64,000 nucleotides of DNA from Caballeronia jiangsuensis. Its GTDB lineage: Bacteria; Pseudomonadota; Gammaproteobacteria; Burkholderiales; Burkholderiaceae. A program made the translations under genes and the position numbers. Shown piece by piece: positions 45,985 through 56,452 of this stretch (positions are counted from its first letter, which is position 1; each line of letters opens with the position of its first letter). The stretch is taken from contig JFHF01000017.1 in the NCBI GenBank assembly GCA_000648925.1, forward strand, positions 86,817-150,816, in the 5' to 3' direction. The notes under the pieces are model-generated. The model did not search any database, was not told where the DNA came from, and saw nothing but the letters and a program-made list of their open reading frames with translations.

Positions 45985-47385
45985 TCAGCGCCGATCGGGC
46001 GAGCACGACGCGCGCTCGATCGCGGGCACCTGAACCGCCAGCGTGATGCCGCGCGCCACCATGAAAAGCGTGAGCGCGAGCCACAGTCCGTGATTGCCAA
46101 GCGATCCCGCGAGCGCCCAGGCGGCGAGCAGGAACACCGCGAGCGAGACGGCCATCGCTTTCATGAGTTCGTGCGTGCGGGTCGCGCCGATGAACACGCC
46201 GTCGAGCTGAAAGCCCGCCACCGATGCGAGCGGCAGAATCGACGCCCACGGCAGATAGCGCACCGCCGCCGCGTGCACGACGGCCTGATCGGTCAGCTTG
46301 CCGATGATCCATTCGCCGCTCATCCAGTAGACGACCGAGAAGCCCGCCGCGCCGATCGCCGACCAGAACATCGTGATCTTGACGGCCTGCCGGAACGCGT
46401 GACGGTCGCGCGCGCCGGCCGCCGCGCCGACGAGCGCCTCGGCCGCGTGCGCGAAGCCGTCGAGTCCGAAAGACATGAACGTCTGAAAATTGAGCAGGAC
46501 GGCGTTGGCGGCGAGGATCGCGTCGCCCTCGCGCGCGCCGAGATGCGCGAACCAGCCGTACGAGCCGAGCAGACAGATCGTGCGGATGAAGATGTCGCGG
46601 TTGATCGCGACGAGCCGCCTGAGCGCGTGCGCATCGAAGATCGAGCGCGGTGCGAGCGGCGCGAGGCCGCGCGGACGCGAATGCCAGAGGATCGCGACGC
46701 CCAGCGCGAAGCCGCAAAAATCCGCGAAGGCCGTCGCCGCGCCGATGCCCGCGATGCCCCAGTCGAAGCGATACACGAACAGCAGCACCGCGACGATATT
46801 CACCAGATTGATGAAGATCTGCGTGACGAGCGCGAGCCGCACGCGCTGACAGCCGAGCAGATACCCGAGCACGACGTAATTGCCGAGCGCGAACGGCGCG
46901 GCCCAGATGCGCGCATGACAATACGCGCTCGCGGTGTCCTGCACGGCGGCGCTGCCGCCCAGCGCGATGAGCCCATAGCGGATGATCGGCACCTGCAGCG
47001 TCAGCACCACCGCGCCGATCGCGAGCGCGAGCAGCAGGGCGCGCAGCACGCTCGCGCGCAACGCCTCGTCGTCGTGCGCGCCGAACGCCTGCGCGACGAG
47101 TCCCGTCGTGCCCATGCGCAGAAAGCCGAAGCCCCAGAACACGAAGCTGAACACGAGCCCGCCGAGCGCGACGCCGCCGAGATACTGCGGCCCGTCGAGA
47201 TGCCCGGCGACGGCCGTATCGACGGCGCCGAGAATCGGCTGCGTGAGATTGGCGAGGACGATAGGAAACGCGAGTGTCAACACGCGCTTGTGCCAGTGCA
47301 CGGGCAGCGCGGCGGTTTCGGTCGAATCGTTTTGTGGGGGCGTCTGCAAGGTGTTCGGGCCGGCGGTTCGTGACAAGCGCGTCAT
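45985..47385 (-). CDS. MATE-family efflux transporter (DinF-like)
   Basis: The 466-residue protein has twelve membrane helices in the MATE pattern, with [31 protein letters not shown] in the first helices and the second-half repeat around [28 protein letters not shown]. It resembles the DinF branch, which exports drugs or metabolites with Na+ or H+. The ATG at 47385 was chosen because the frame beyond it reads Arg-rich sequence unlike the family. The gene is divergent from ynfA with 55 bp between them. Confidence 0.87.
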   Translation of the reverse strand: MTRLSRTAGPNTLQTPPQNDSTETAALPVHWHKRVLTLAFPIVLANLTQPILGAVDTAVAGHLDGPQYLGGVALGGLVFSFVFWGFGFLRMGTTGLVAQAFGAHDDEALRASVLRALLLALAIGAVVLTLQVPIIRYGLIALGGSAAVQDTASAYCHARIWAAPFALGNYVVLGYLLGCQRVRLALVTQIFINLVNIVAVLLFVYRFDWGIAGIGAATAFADFCGFALGVAILWHSRPRGLAPLAPRSIFDAHALRRLVAINRDIFIRTICLLGSYGWFAHLGAREGDAILAANAVLLNFQTFMSFGLDGFAHAAEALVGAAAGARDRHAFRQAVKITMFWSAIGAAGFSVVYWMSGEWIIGKLTDQAVVHAAAVRYLPWASILPLASVAGFQLDGVFIGATRTHELMKAMAVSLAVFLLAAWALAGSLGNHGLWLALTLFMVARGITLAVQVPAIERASCSPDRR

Positions 47386-47440
47386 TGTCCGGGCGCGGCG
47401 ATGGCGACGCAACTTCGGGCGGACGTCGATAATGCGCGTC

Positions 47441-47761
47441 ATGAATACATTCGCGCTCTATGTCGTCACGGCCGTCGCCGAGATCGCCGGCTGCTATTTT
47501 CCGTATCGATGGCTCAGGGAGGGCGGCTCGCCGTGGCTCGTCGTGCCCGGCGCGCTGTCGCTCGCGCTGTTCGCGTGGCTGCTCACGCTGCACGACGCCG
47601 CCGCCGGGCGCATCTATGCCGCGTACGGCGGCGTGTATATCGGCGTGGCGATCGCGTGGCTCTGGGCCGTCGATCGCATCCGGCCGACGGCGTGGGACAT
47701 CGCGGGCGCGGCGATCGCGCTCATCGGCATGGGCGTGATCGCGTTTCAGCCGCGCGTCTGA
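47441..47761 (+). CDS. ynfA: YnfA/UPF0060 small membrane protein
   Basis: The 106-residue protein has four membrane helices and the YnfA signatures [33 protein letters not shown] and [18 protein letters not shown]. The family resembles small multidrug-resistance proteins and has been linked to export of cationic compounds. The start at 47441 gives the family length of about 107; the ATG at 47432 is also in frame. Confidence 0.9.
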   Translation: MNTFALYVVTAVAEIAGCYFPYRWLREGGSPWLVVPGALSLALFAWLLTLHDAAAGRIYAAYGGVYIGVAIAWLWAVDRIRPTAWDIAGAAIALIGMGVIAFQPRV

Positions 47762-47767
47762 GGCGGA

Positions 47768-48790
47768 TCAGGCTTCGAGCGCCAGCAGCGCGAATGTCGC
47801 GAGCCAGTGCTCGCCCATGTAATCGCCCGCGACGTGCGCGATGCCCGACGTCAGATGTTCGTTCGCGGCCGTTTCGAGCACCGCGATGCGCGCGTCGCCC
47901 GCAGGCAATGCCCGCGCGATCGTGCGCTGGCACCACGCGCGGGAGAGGTTCAGGCCGTCGAGGTGCGCGAGCTTCCCGTCGCTGCGATCGGTGACCGTGG
48001 CGGGCGTGAAGAGCGTCGCCGGCTCGCGCGCGGCAATGCGCGGCAGAAACCGGTCGAACCAGCCGACGAAGCCATCGCCCGGCAGCACATGGCGCATCAG
48101 CACGGCTTCCATCAGCGACGGCGACAGGAATTCGTCGCCCGCCGGCTCCCACGCCTGACAGCCTTCGTCCTTCTCGAACCAGCGCAAGGCCGTCTCGCTC
48201 AGCAGGCGTTCGAAGCCCGCGTTTCGCGTGGCGCGCGCGTAGCCGATCGCGAGCGTCAGCGCGAACGCCATGTTGAAGTGCGTGCCGACCCGAAGCGGAT
48301 ACGTCGACTTGGGCAGAAATTCCTCGAAGCGCGCGACGAACGCGTCGGCGAGCGGCTGAAGTGCACGGGCCCAGCGCGCGCCGTCGTCGGAAGGCATCGA
48401 GTGGAGCTGCGCGGCGAGCGCGAGCAGCCACGCCCAGCCGTAGGGCCGCTCGAAACCGCGCGCAGCCGGGCGTTGCAGATACGCGACTTCGGCCGCGACG
48501 TTGGCATCGGTGAAATGCTCGTCGATCACCGCACGGATGCGCGACGCCTCCGGCAATCCGGGAAAGCGGTCGTAGAGCCGCGCGATCAGCCAGTAGCCAT
48601 GCACGCACGAATGCCAGTCGAAGCTGCCGTAGAAGATCGGATGGAGCGCGCGCGGGCTCTGGACATCGGCTTCGCTCGCCATCACGTGATCGAGCTTGTT
48701 CGGATATTCGCGCGTCAGATGGCCGAGCGCGACCTGGGCGAACTTCGACGCCAGCGCCGCGTCGAGGGTGATCGGTTGATGCGGGTTCAT
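47768..48790 (-). CDS. DUF2891 protein
   Basis: The 340-residue protein shows the DUF2891 pattern: YPNKLDHVMASEADVQSPRALHPIFYGSFDWHSCVHGYWLIARL at the start, ERPYGWAWLLALA near residue 115, and SAWCQ-like AWCQRTIARAL near residue 285. The fold is probably an alpha/alpha barrel like glycoside hydrolases or terpene cyclases, with conserved His and Trp residues that suggest an enzyme. The substrate is not known. It is convergent with ynfA, 6 bp apart. Confidence 0.82.
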   Translation of the reverse strand: MNPHQPITLDAALASKFAQVALGHLTREYPNKLDHVMASEADVQSPRALHPIFYGSFDWHSCVHGYWLIARLYDRFPGLPEASRIRAVIDEHFTDANVAAEVAYLQRPAARGFERPYGWAWLLALAAQLHSMPSDDGARWARALQPLADAFVARFEEFLPKSTYPLRVGTHFNMAFALTLAIGYARATRNAGFERLLSETALRWFEKDEGCQAWEPAGDEFLSPSLMEAVLMRHVLPGDGFVGWFDRFLPRIAAREPATLFTPATVTDRSDGKLAHLDGLNLSRAWCQRTIARALPAGDARIAVLETAANEHLTSGIAHVAGDYMGEHWLATFALLALEA

Positions 48791-49172
48791 GCGGTCCTCG
48801 TCGATGCGAATCGTGATTCCGAGACTTTATCGATAAATAGTCAGCAAAATCTTTGATCAGGGTAATTACCTAACTTGAACGACCGAGGCATCGGCGGATC
48901 GTGTCGAAAGCGTTGCATAAACCGGTCGCAAGGGCGGCGAATGCTTTTGCGGCAAGCCTCGGCGGACGCCTGACGTCATTGTCGGACACGGCGCAACCGC
49001 GCGACTGCGCGAATTCGCCTATGACTTCCGGCCGTGTTCGGCGCGCCACGTGAGCGCGCTTTCGCCCGAACCGTCGTATAAACTTGCGCCCGAACGCCGC
49101 AAGAGCGCCCGGACCGGGGTCACGAGCCCCGGCAAACGCCATCCAGACAGTGACCAAGAGATCAGAAACAAC
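48791..49172. other. Divergent gap before the KgtP-like gene
   Basis: This 382-bp region lies between the divergent DUF2891 and KgtP-like genes. The part at 48820-48880 is AT-rich (TTATCGATAAATAGTCAGCA) and is probably the DUF2891 promoter. No ORF with a start and ribosome site, and no clear operator, is seen. Confidence 0.35.
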
Positions 49173-50468
49173 ATGACCGACCTTCCCGCTTATACCGCAG
49201 AGGACACCCGGCGCCGCGTTTTCGCAATCGTCGGGGCCTCGTCGGGCAACCTCGTCGAGTGGTTCGACTTTTATATCTACTCGTTCCTCGCGCTGTATTT
49301 TTCGTCGGCGTTCTTTCCGGGCGGCAATCCGACGGTTCAGTTGTTGAACACCGCGGGCGTGTTCGCGGCGGGGTTCCTGATGCGCCCGATCGGCGGCTGG
49401 CTGTTCGGCCGTATCGCCGACAAGCACGGCCGCCGCAACGCGATGATGATCTCCGTTCTGATGATGTGCGGCGGCTCGCTCGTCATCACCTTCCTGCCGA
49501 CCTACGCATCCATCGGCGCGTGGGCGCCGTTTCTGCTTCTGATCGCGCGCCTGTTCCAGGGATTGTCGGTGGGCGGCGAGTACGGCACGAGCGCGACCTA
49601 CATGAGTGAAGTGGCGTTGCGCGGCCGGCGCGGTTTCTTCGCGTCGTTCCAGTACGTGACGCTGATCGGCGGGCAGCTTGCCGCACTGCTCGTGCTGGTG
49701 GTTCTGCAACAGTTTCTGTCGACGGAAGAGCTGAAGGCGTGGGGCTGGCGCGTGCCGTTCTTCATCGGCGCATGCGCGGCGCTGGTTTCGCTCTACCTGC
49801 GACGCTCGCTCGACGAAACCTCGACCGCCGAAACGCGCGATCGCAAGGAAGCGGGCACGCTCGCCGGGCTGATGAAGCACAAGGCCGCGTTCATGACCGT
49901 CGTGGGCTTCACGGCGGGCGGCTCGCTGATTTTCTACACGTTCACGACCTACATGCAGAAGTATCTGGTCAACACGGCGGGCATGCATGCCAAAACCGCC
50001 AGCAACGTGATGACCGCCGCGCTCTTCGTCTATATGCTGCTGCAGCCGGTTTTCGGCGCGCTGTCGGATCGTATCGGCCGCCGCGCGTCGATGCTGTGGT
50101 TCGGCGCGCTCGCGACCATCGGCACGGTGCCGCTGCTGCACGCGCTTTCCACGGTGGCGAGCCCGGTCATGGCGTTCGTGCTGGTCGTGATCGCGCTCGC
50201 GATCGTGAGCTTCTATACGTCGATCAGCGGGCTCATCAAGGCGGAAATGTTCCCGCCGGAAGTGCGCGCGCTGGGCGTCGGCCTGTCGTACGCGGTCGCC
50301 AACGCGGTGTTCGGCGGCTCGGCGGAATACGTCGCGCTGTGGCTGAAATCAGTGGGCAGCGAATCGACCTTCTTCTGGTACGTCACGGTGATGTGCGCGA
50401 TTTCGCTCATCGTTTCCTGGCGCATGCTCGACCCGAGCAAGGAAGGTTATCTGCGCAACGAGCCGTAA
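49173..50468 (+). CDS. MHS-family proton symporter (KgtP-like)
   Basis: The 431-residue protein is a 12-helix major facilitator of the metabolite:H+ symporter family. It has [30 protein letters not shown] at the N-terminus, [21 protein letters not shown], and [22 protein letters not shown]. This is close to E. coli KgtP, which imports 2-oxoglutarate; related carriers take citrate, shikimate or proline. The exact substrate is uncertain. It is a single gene and the ATG at 49173 gives the KgtP length. Confidence 0.85.
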   Translation: MTDLPAYTAEDTRRRVFAIVGASSGNLVEWFDFYIYSFLALYFSSAFFPGGNPTVQLLNTAGVFAAGFLMRPIGGWLFGRIADKHGRRNAMMISVLMMCGGSLVITFLPTYASIGAWAPFLLLIARLFQGLSVGGEYGTSATYMSEVALRGRRGFFASFQYVTLIGGQLAALLVLVVLQQFLSTEELKAWGWRVPFFIGACAALVSLYLRRSLDETSTAETRDRKEAGTLAGLMKHKAAFMTVVGFTAGGSLIFYTFTTYMQKYLVNTAGMHAKTASNVMTAALFVYMLLQPVFGALSDRIGRRASMLWFGALATIGTVPLLHALSTVASPVMAFVLVVIALAIVSFYTSISGLIKAEMFPPEVRALGVGLSYAVANAVFGGSAEYVALWLKSVGSESTFFWYVTVMCAISLIVSWRMLDPSKEGYLRNEP

Positions 50469-50695
50469 GCTGGCCGGCGGCACGCGTGTGGCGGCGATGC
50501 AACTGTCGCGTCGCGCGCGTGCCATATCCGCCACGCTTGCCGATGACGTTAGTATGGTGTTTTATGCGGTATGTGGACGGCGCACCGGTCGAGGTGCGCA
50601 GCGATATTCGGGAACCGGATATGCATGCGCGCGGATCTCGCGCGCGCAACGCTGATGCGCACGATCGGGCGCGTCGGTCTGCCTGGAGCCTGTTC

Positions 50696-51367
50696 ATGGA
50701 AGATTTCGACGAAACGCTGTTCCTTGTCTGGCGGTCCAATCTGAACGTGCTGGTTGGGACGCCGGGCGGCGCTGCGCGCCTCGCGCGCATGATGAGCTTC
50801 TCGCCGACGTTCATGAAGCTGATCGTCGCCGGTCAGCGCGATTTCAACGAGGAATTCGTGCGCGGCATCGAGCTCGTGACCGGCCTGCCCCCGCACTGGA
50901 TGGACGAGCGCCGCACGCTGGAGGAGGTTCCGGCGGACGTCCTGCGCGCGATCGACGAGGAAACGCCGATGGCCGTGTTTCGCGGCACGGCGCATCCCGC
51001 GCCGAAGCGCTCCGTGCTGCGCGGCCCCGAACCGCTGCTTTCCCAGACCGAAGCGACGCGCCGCGTCGCCGATCTCGCCCAGCAACAGGCCGAAACGAAC
51101 CGCCGCGATCTGCTTTTTCGCAAGAATCGCGAACTGCTGTCACAGGATTTGCGCCGCCTGGAGCGCCAGCTCGGGCTGCTTCAGGTCGAAGGCATGCAGC
51201 CGAAGGTCGACGAACTCATCGCGTCGGATCGCATGAGCGAATCGGCGAAGGCCGACCTGACCGGGCGTCTCGAACAGATCGACAAGCACGTGAAGCTCCT
51301 GCACCAGCATGTGGAAAAGCTCGTGGTGCTGCTGTCGAGTCCGGACGAGCCCGAAGCGGGCGAATAA
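50696..51367 (+). CDS. Hypothetical coiled-coil protein
   Basis: From the ATG at 50696, 8 bases after GGAG, the product is 223 residues. The first 75 residues (FLVWRSNLNVLVGTPGGAARLARMMSFSPTFMKLIVAGQRDF) resemble a helix-turn-helix-like bundle. Residues about 120-215 form a charged coiled coil (RRVADLAQQQAETNRRDLLFRKNRELL). It has no signal or membrane helix. A DNA-binding role is possible but unproven. In-frame ATGs at 50563 and 50621 lack ribosome sites. Confidence 0.6.
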   Translation: MEDFDETLFLVWRSNLNVLVGTPGGAARLARMMSFSPTFMKLIVAGQRDFNEEFVRGIELVTGLPPHWMDERRTLEEVPADVLRAIDEETPMAVFRGTAHPAPKRSVLRGPEPLLSQTEATRRVADLAQQQAETNRRDLLFRKNRELLSQDLRRLERQLGLLQVEGMQPKVDELIASDRMSESAKADLTGRLEQIDKHVKLLHQHVEKLVVLLSSPDEPEAGE

Positions 51368-51529
51368 CTACTTCTTTTTGCCGTCCTTCGGGGTGTCCGG
51401 CTCCGGATGCACGGCGATCGGATCGCTGGCGGGGAAAGTTTCTTCCAGCGCTTCGTCGAGCAAGTCCTCTTCGTTGGCCGGGTCCGGCCGATCCTGCTTC
51501 GAACGTTCATCTCGGCTGGCTTTCTTCAT
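51368..51529 (-). CDS. Small acidic conserved protein (53 residues)
   Basis: This short gene abuts the preceding coiled-coil gene tail to tail without a single base between the two stop codons. It encodes MKKASRDERSKQDRPDPANE, then LLDEALEETFPASDPIAVHP and a lysine-rich end. The core DEALEETFPASDPI is a motif I recall from many small uncharacterised proteobacterial proteins. The conserved motif in so small a frame supports a real gene. It is soluble and probably partly disordered. The function is unknown. Confidence 0.75.
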   Translation of the reverse strand: MKKASRDERSKQDRPDPANEEDLLDEALEETFPASDPIAVHPEPDTPKDGKKK

Positions 51530-51592
51530 GGCGCGCTCCGTGATGCGAGGTCATCGTCGATTCAATATAGCAGCCCGAAAGCGCGCCCGCAG

Positions 51593-52657
51593 TCAGCCCT
51601 CCCGGCGATAATCCGCGGGCCGCACGCCCGTCCACTTCCTGAACGCGCGCCGGAACGCGCTCGGTTCCGCGAAGCCGAGCGCATCGGAGATCTGCGGGAT
51701 CGTCTGCTGCGTGTGCGCGAGACGCGCGATCGCTAGATCGCGTCGCAACGCGTCCTTGATCGTCTGATAGGTGAGTCCTTCCTGCTTCAGGCGGCGTCGC
51801 AGCGTCGCTTCGGCCATGTGGAGCGCCGAAGCGATGCTCTCGGCTTCGGGCCAGTCCGTCGGCGCGGTTTGCCTGAGGCGCGTTCTGACGCGCGCCGCGA
51901 GCGAATCCGGATTGCGATACTTCACGATGAAGTTCGCCGGCGCGTCGCGCAGGAAGCGCTTGAGCGTCGCGGGCGTCTGCACGACCGGCAGCGCCGCGCA
52001 TTCCGCCGACAGATCGACGAACGAGCGCGTCTCGTCGAATCGAAGATCGTTGCAGAACATCAGCCGGTATTCGTCGCTGTCGACGGGCTCGGGGCAGCGC
52101 ATATGCGCCGCCAGCACCGGAATGCGCCGTCCGACCAGCCAGCACAGCAGCCCGTACACGAGGATGAAGCCCGTCGCGTAGGCGAACATGGTCTTGGGCG
52201 GGCCTTTGTCATCGAGCCAGATGCGCACGCGCGTTTTGTCGATATCGAGCTCGAAAGTCAGCTCGTCGAGCACGAGGCGCATGAAGTTCGCGATGCGCGC
52301 GAGCGCCTGCGCGCCGTCGCGCGACGATAACGCGGCGTGGCACAGGAGCACGAAGCTGCCGCGCCGCATCGGATGCGCGTCCTGGCCGAAGAACTCGTCG
52401 TCGAGCGCGTCGGCGGTGGCGTTCCACAGCTTGCCGTACTGCACCGGCGACACGCGCGCGCGCGGCGATTCGAGCGTCGCCGGCGCGATGCCCGCGGCGG
52501 CCAGCAAATGCTCGCGCGTGACGCCGCGCGCCTCGGCGCATCGCAATGCCGCCTCGACGAGACTCACGGAAATCGAATCGCGCTCGATCTTCTTTTTGGG
52601 ACTTGGGGTTGTCACTAGGTGGCCAAAGCGCTCAGTTAGCGTGATCGTTTTGGGCAT
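51593..52657 (-). CDS. AraC-family regulator, OruR/ArgR-like layout
   Basis: The 354-residue protein has an N-terminal ligand-sensing domain of the arabinose-binding-like type found in OruR-type regulators (residues about 30-220), and a C-terminal AraC double helix-turn-helix (LRRRLKQEGLTYQTIKDALRRDLAIARL, ISDALGFAEPSAFRRAFRKWTGVRPADYR). It is divergent from the acyl-CoA operon at 52794 with 136 bp between, so it is probably its activator. The inducer may be an acyl compound of the valine or isobutyrate pathway. Confidence 0.88.
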   Translation of the reverse strand: MPKTITLTERFGHLVTTPSPKKKIERDSISVSLVEAALRCAEARGVTREHLLAAAGIAPATLESPRARVSPVQYGKLWNATADALDDEFFGQDAHPMRRGSFVLLCHAALSSRDGAQALARIANFMRLVLDELTFELDIDKTRVRIWLDDKGPPKTMFAYATGFILVYGLLCWLVGRRIPVLAAHMRCPEPVDSDEYRLMFCNDLRFDETRSFVDLSAECAALPVVQTPATLKRFLRDAPANFIVKYRNPDSLAARVRTRLRQTAPTDWPEAESIASALHMAEATLRRRLKQEGLTYQTIKDALRRDLAIARLAHTQQTIPQISDALGFAEPSAFRRAFRKWTGVRPADYRREG

Positions 52658-52793
52658 CGGCTAACGTCCGGCGATTGCCTAGACTCGTGCTCAGACGGCC
52701 CATCCGCCCTTCGTCGACCGACCCGGCGGCGGCCAGAAAGTGTATACGATCGATACGACCCGCCGCCCCAGCCTCATTCACCGAAGACGACAC

Positions 52794-53930
52794 ATGATCG
52801 ACGCATTCCTCACCGAAGAGCAGCGCATGATCCGCGACGCGGCTCGCCAGTTCGCCACCGAAGTGCTCGCGCCGAACGCGGGCCAGTGGGACAAGGACGG
52901 CGCCATTCCCGACGCCGTCGTGCGCCAGTTGGGCGAACTCGGCCTGCTCGGCATGGTCGTGCCCGCCGAGCTCGGCGGCACCTTCAGCGACTACACCGCC
53001 TACGCGCTCGCGATGGAAGAGATCGCCGCCGGCTGCGCGTCCTGCGCGACGATGATGAGCGTGCACAACTCCGTCGGCTGCGGCCCGATCCTCGCTTACG
53101 GCACCGACGCGCAAAAGGCCGAATGGCTGCCGAAGCTCGCGAGCGGCGAGATCGTCGGCGCGTTCTGTCTGACGGAGCCGCAGGCCGGCTCGGAAGCGAA
53201 CAACCTGCGCGTGCGCGCCGTCGAAAAGGACGGCAAGTGGGTGCTCTCCGGCAGCAAGCAGTTCGTCACGAACGGCAAGCGCGCGGGCGTGGCGATCGTC
53301 TTCGCCGTCACCGATCCCGAGCAGGGCAAGCGCGGCATCTCGGCCTTCATCGTGCCGACGGACACGCCCGGCTTCAACGTCGGCGCACCGGAGCACAAGC
53401 TCGGCATCCGCGCGTCCGATACCTGTCCGATCACCTTCGACGATTGCGCGATTCCCGCCGCCAATCTGCTCGGCAAACGCGGCGAGGGCCTCAAGATCGC
53501 GTTGTCGAATCTGGAGGGCGGGCGCATCGGCATCGCGGCGCAGGCGCTCGGCATCGCGCGCGCGGCCTTCGATGCGGCGCGCGCCTACGCGAAGGAACGC
53601 GTGCAGTTCGGCAAGCCGATCCACGAGCATCAGTCGGTCGCGAACATGCTCGCCGACATGCAAACGCAGATCAACGCCGCGCGCCTTTTGATCCATCACG
53701 CAGCGCGTATGCGCACGGAAGGCATCGCCTGCCTGTCGGAGGCGTCGCAGGCGAAGCTGTATGCGTCGGAAATGGCCGAGCGCGTGTGTTCCGATGCGAT
53801 CCAGATTCACGGCGGATACGGCTATCTGCAGGACTATCCGGTGGAGCGTCATTATCGCGATGCGCGCATCACGCAGATCTACGAAGGCACGAGCGAAGTG
53901 CAGCGAATGGTGATCGCACGCAACGTTTGA
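52794..53930 (+). CDS. Acyl-CoA dehydrogenase, isobutyryl-CoA type
   Basis: The 378-residue protein is an FAD-dependent acyl-CoA dehydrogenase: [50 protein letters not shown], and [22 protein letters not shown]. The catalytic Glu is Glu364 in [12 protein letters not shown]. It introduces the alpha,beta double bond and passes electrons to ETF. Given the hydratase and 3-hydroxyisobutyryl-CoA hydrolase downstream, isobutyryl-CoA to methacrylyl-CoA is the best guess. It is the first gene of the operon. The ATG at 52794 gives the family length. Confidence 0.9.
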   Translation: MIDAFLTEEQRMIRDAARQFATEVLAPNAGQWDKDGAIPDAVVRQLGELGLLGMVVPAELGGTFSDYTAYALAMEEIAAGCASCATMMSVHNSVGCGPILAYGTDAQKAEWLPKLASGEIVGAFCLTEPQAGSEANNLRVRAVEKDGKWVLSGSKQFVTNGKRAGVAIVFAVTDPEQGKRGISAFIVPTDTPGFNVGAPEHKLGIRASDTCPITFDDCAIPAANLLGKRGEGLKIALSNLEGGRIGIAAQALGIARAAFDAARAYAKERVQFGKPIHEHQSVANMLADMQTQINAARLLIHHAARMRTEGIACLSEASQAKLYASEMAERVCSDAIQIHGGYGYLQDYPVERHYRDARITQIYEGTSEVQRMVIARNV

Positions 53931-53959
53931 CTCGCGCTTAAAAAACGACAGGAGACGCA

Positions 53960-55666
53960 ATGAACGACGCCCACGCTTTCATCGAAGCACGAGACTTTCT
54001 GTTTGCTCATCGCACCGATTACGACACCGCGTATCGCGACTTCAGATGGCCGTCGCTCGATCGCTTCAACTGGGCGCTCGATTATTTCGACCCGATGGCG
54101 CGCGGCAACGATGCGCCCGCGCTGCATATCGTCGATGAAGGCGGCGGCGAGACGCGTCTCTCTTTCGCGCAGATGAGCGAGCGTTCCGCGCGCGTCGCGA
54201 ATCATTTGCGCGAGCTGGATGTGAAGCGCGGCGAGCGCATCCTGCTGATGCTGCCGAACCGCGTCGAGCTATGGGAAACGATGCTCGCCGCGATGAAGCT
54301 CGGCGCGATCGTGCTGCCCGCGACCACGCAGCTCGCGCCCGCCGATCTGCGCGACCGCATCGCGCTCGGCGGCGTGCAGCACGTGATCGTCGATGCGGCG
54401 GAGACGCAGAAGTTTCACGACATCGAGGTGCCTGGCCTGCGCATCGCCGTGGGCGGCGCGAAGGAAGGCTGGCTCGCGTATGAAGCCGTTTACGATGCCT
54501 CGCCTGAATTCGTTTCGGATGCCGTAACGAACGCGAACGATCCCTATCTGCTGTATTTCACGTCGGGCACGACGTCGAAGCCGAAGCTCGTCGCGCATAC
54601 GCATCAGAGCTATCCGGTCGGCCATTTGTCGACGATGTACTGGATCGGCCTGCAACCCGGCGACGTGCACTGGAACATCAGTTCGCCCGGCTGGGCGAAG
54701 CACGCGTGGAGCTGCTTCTTTGCGCCGTGGAATGCGCAGGCGTGCGTGTTCATCTACAACTTCAGCCGTTTCGATGCGACTCGCGCGCTCGACGTGCTCG
54801 TCCGGCACGAAGTCACGACGCTGTGCGCGCCGCCGACCGTGTGGCGCATGCTCGTGCAGGAGCCGCTCGCATCGTACGAGGTGAAGCTGCGCGAGATCGT
54901 CGGCGCGGGCGAACCGCTCAATCCGGAAGTCGTCGAGCGCGTGCAGGCCGCCTGGGGCGTGCCGATCCGCGACGGCTACGGTCAGACCGAAACCACCGCG
55001 CAGATCGCGAACACGCCGGGTCAGCGGCTCGTGCCCGGCTCGATGGGCCGTCCGCTGCCGGGTTATCGCGTGGCGCTGCTCGATCCCGACGGCAACGCAG
55101 CGGAGGAAGGCGAAATCGCGCTCGTGCTCGATCCGCCGCCGCTCGGCCTGATGACCGGTTACGCCGACAATCCCAAGGCCACCGAGAACGCGATGCGCGG
55201 CGGCTTCTATCGCACGTCCGATGTCGCGGCGCGCGGCGCGGATGGCTATTTCGTCTATGTCGGCCGCGCGGACGACGTGTTCAAGTCGTCGGATTATCGA
55301 TTGAGCCCGTTCGAGCTGGAGAGCGTGCTGATCGAACATGAAGCGATCGCGGAAGCGGCCGTCGTGCCGAGCCCCGATCCGCTGCGCCTGTCGGTGCCGA
55401 AGGCGTTCGTCACGCTGCGCCACGGCTATGCCATCGGACCGGAACTCGCGAAGAGCGTGTTCGCGTTCTCACGCGAGCGGCTTGCGCCCTACAAGCGCAT
55501 TCGCCGTCTGGAATTCGCGGAATTGCCGAAGACGATCTCCGGCAAGATCCGCCGCGTCGATCTGCGCAGACAGGAAATCGCGCGCACGCAGGACGGCGCG
55601 CGCGGCGAATTCGAGTTCTGGGAAGAGGATTTCCCGGAGCTGCGTCAGACCAGCAAAGCCGACTAA
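53960..55666 (+). CDS. AMP-forming acyl-CoA synthetase (medium-chain type)
   Basis: The 568-residue protein is an ANL-family ligase. Motifs are YFTSGTTSKPKLVAHTH near residue 200, DGYGQTETT near residue 338, YRTSDVAARGADGYFVYVGRADDVFKSSDYR near residue 415, and the catalytic lysine in PKTISGKIRRVDLR. It lies between the dehydrogenase and hydratase genes, so it probably makes the CoA ester that the dehydrogenase uses, for example from isobutyrate or another branched short acid. AGGAGACGC precedes the ATG, 29 bp after the dehydrogenase. Confidence 0.88.
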   Translation: MNDAHAFIEARDFLFAHRTDYDTAYRDFRWPSLDRFNWALDYFDPMARGNDAPALHIVDEGGGETRLSFAQMSERSARVANHLRELDVKRGERILLMLPNRVELWETMLAAMKLGAIVLPATTQLAPADLRDRIALGGVQHVIVDAAETQKFHDIEVPGLRIAVGGAKEGWLAYEAVYDASPEFVSDAVTNANDPYLLYFTSGTTSKPKLVAHTHQSYPVGHLSTMYWIGLQPGDVHWNISSPGWAKHAWSCFFAPWNAQACVFIYNFSRFDATRALDVLVRHEVTTLCAPPTVWRMLVQEPLASYEVKLREIVGAGEPLNPEVVERVQAAWGVPIRDGYGQTETTAQIANTPGQRLVPGSMGRPLPGYRVALLDPDGNAAEEGEIALVLDPPPLGLMTGYADNPKATENAMRGGFYRTSDVAARGADGYFVYVGRADDVFKSSDYRLSPFELESVLIEHEAIAEAAVVPSPDPLRLSVPKAFVTLRHGYAIGPELAKSVFAFSRERLAPYKRIRRLEFAELPKTISGKIRRVDLRRQEIARTQDGARGEFEFWEEDFPELRQTSKAD

Positions 55667-55681
55667 AAAGGAATCCCCACG

Positions 55682-56452
55682 ATGATCGAAGTCACGCGCG
55701 ACGGTGCAACCGTCACGATTCGTCTCGCCCGTCCGCCGGCCAACGCGTTCACGGCCGATGGCCTCGCGACGCTGCAAGAAACCATCGAGAGCCTGGACCG
55801 CGATGCGCACGTGCGCGCGATCGTCGTAACGGGCGCCGGCCCGAAGTTCTTCAGCGCGGGCGCGGACCTCAATCAGTTCGCCGATGGCGACAAGGCGCAC
55901 GCACGCGTCGCCGCGCAACGCTTCGGCGCGGCATTCGAGGCGTTGCAGAACGCGCGCGCGGTGACCATCGCCGCGATCAACGGCTATGCGATGGGCGGCG
56001 GACTCGAATGCGCGCTCGCCTGCGATATCCGCATCGCCGAGGAACATGCGCAGATGGCGCTGCCGGAGGCGTCGGTCGGGCTCTTGCCGTGCGGATGCGG
56101 CACGCAGACGCTGCCGTGGCTCGTCGGCGAAGGCTGGGCGAAGCGCATCATCCTGACGGGCGAGCGCGTGGATGCGCAGACCGCATTGCGCATCGGTCTC
56201 GTCGAGGAAGTGGTCGCGAGCGGCGGCGCTTATGAAGCCGCGTTGACGATCGCGGCCCGCGTCGCATCGATGAGCCCGGTTGCCGTCGCATATTCGAAGC
56301 CGCTGATTCACGCCGCGCGCGAAGGCGTGCCGCGCCGCGCGGCATTGGCGCTGGAGCGCGAGCGCTTCGTCGATCTTTTCGATGGCGCGAATCAGCGCGA
56401 AGGCGTCGCCGCGTTTCTCGACAAGCGCAAGCCGAAGTGGAGCGGGTCATGA
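55682..56452 (+). CDS. Enoyl-CoA hydratase
   Basis: The 256-residue protein is a crotonase-fold enzyme with the oxyanion-hole segments FFSAGADLNQF near residue 58 and AINGYAMGGGLECALACDIRIAEEHAQMALPEASVGLLP near residue 100. The catalytic Glu positions expected for hydratases lie in GGLECALAC and LPEASVG. It would add water to the 2-enoyl-CoA made by the dehydrogenase, for example methacrylyl-CoA. It starts 15 bp after the ligase and overlaps the next gene by 4 bases (ATGA). Confidence 0.9.
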   Translation: MIEVTRDGATVTIRLARPPANAFTADGLATLQETIESLDRDAHVRAIVVTGAGPKFFSAGADLNQFADGDKAHARVAAQRFGAAFEALQNARAVTIAAINGYAMGGGLECALACDIRIAEEHAQMALPEASVGLLPCGCGTQTLPWLVGEGWAKRIILTGERVDAQTALRIGLVEEVVASGGAYEAALTIAARVASMSPVAVAYSKPLIHAAREGVPRRAALALERERFVDLFDGANQREGVAAFLDKRKPKWSGS

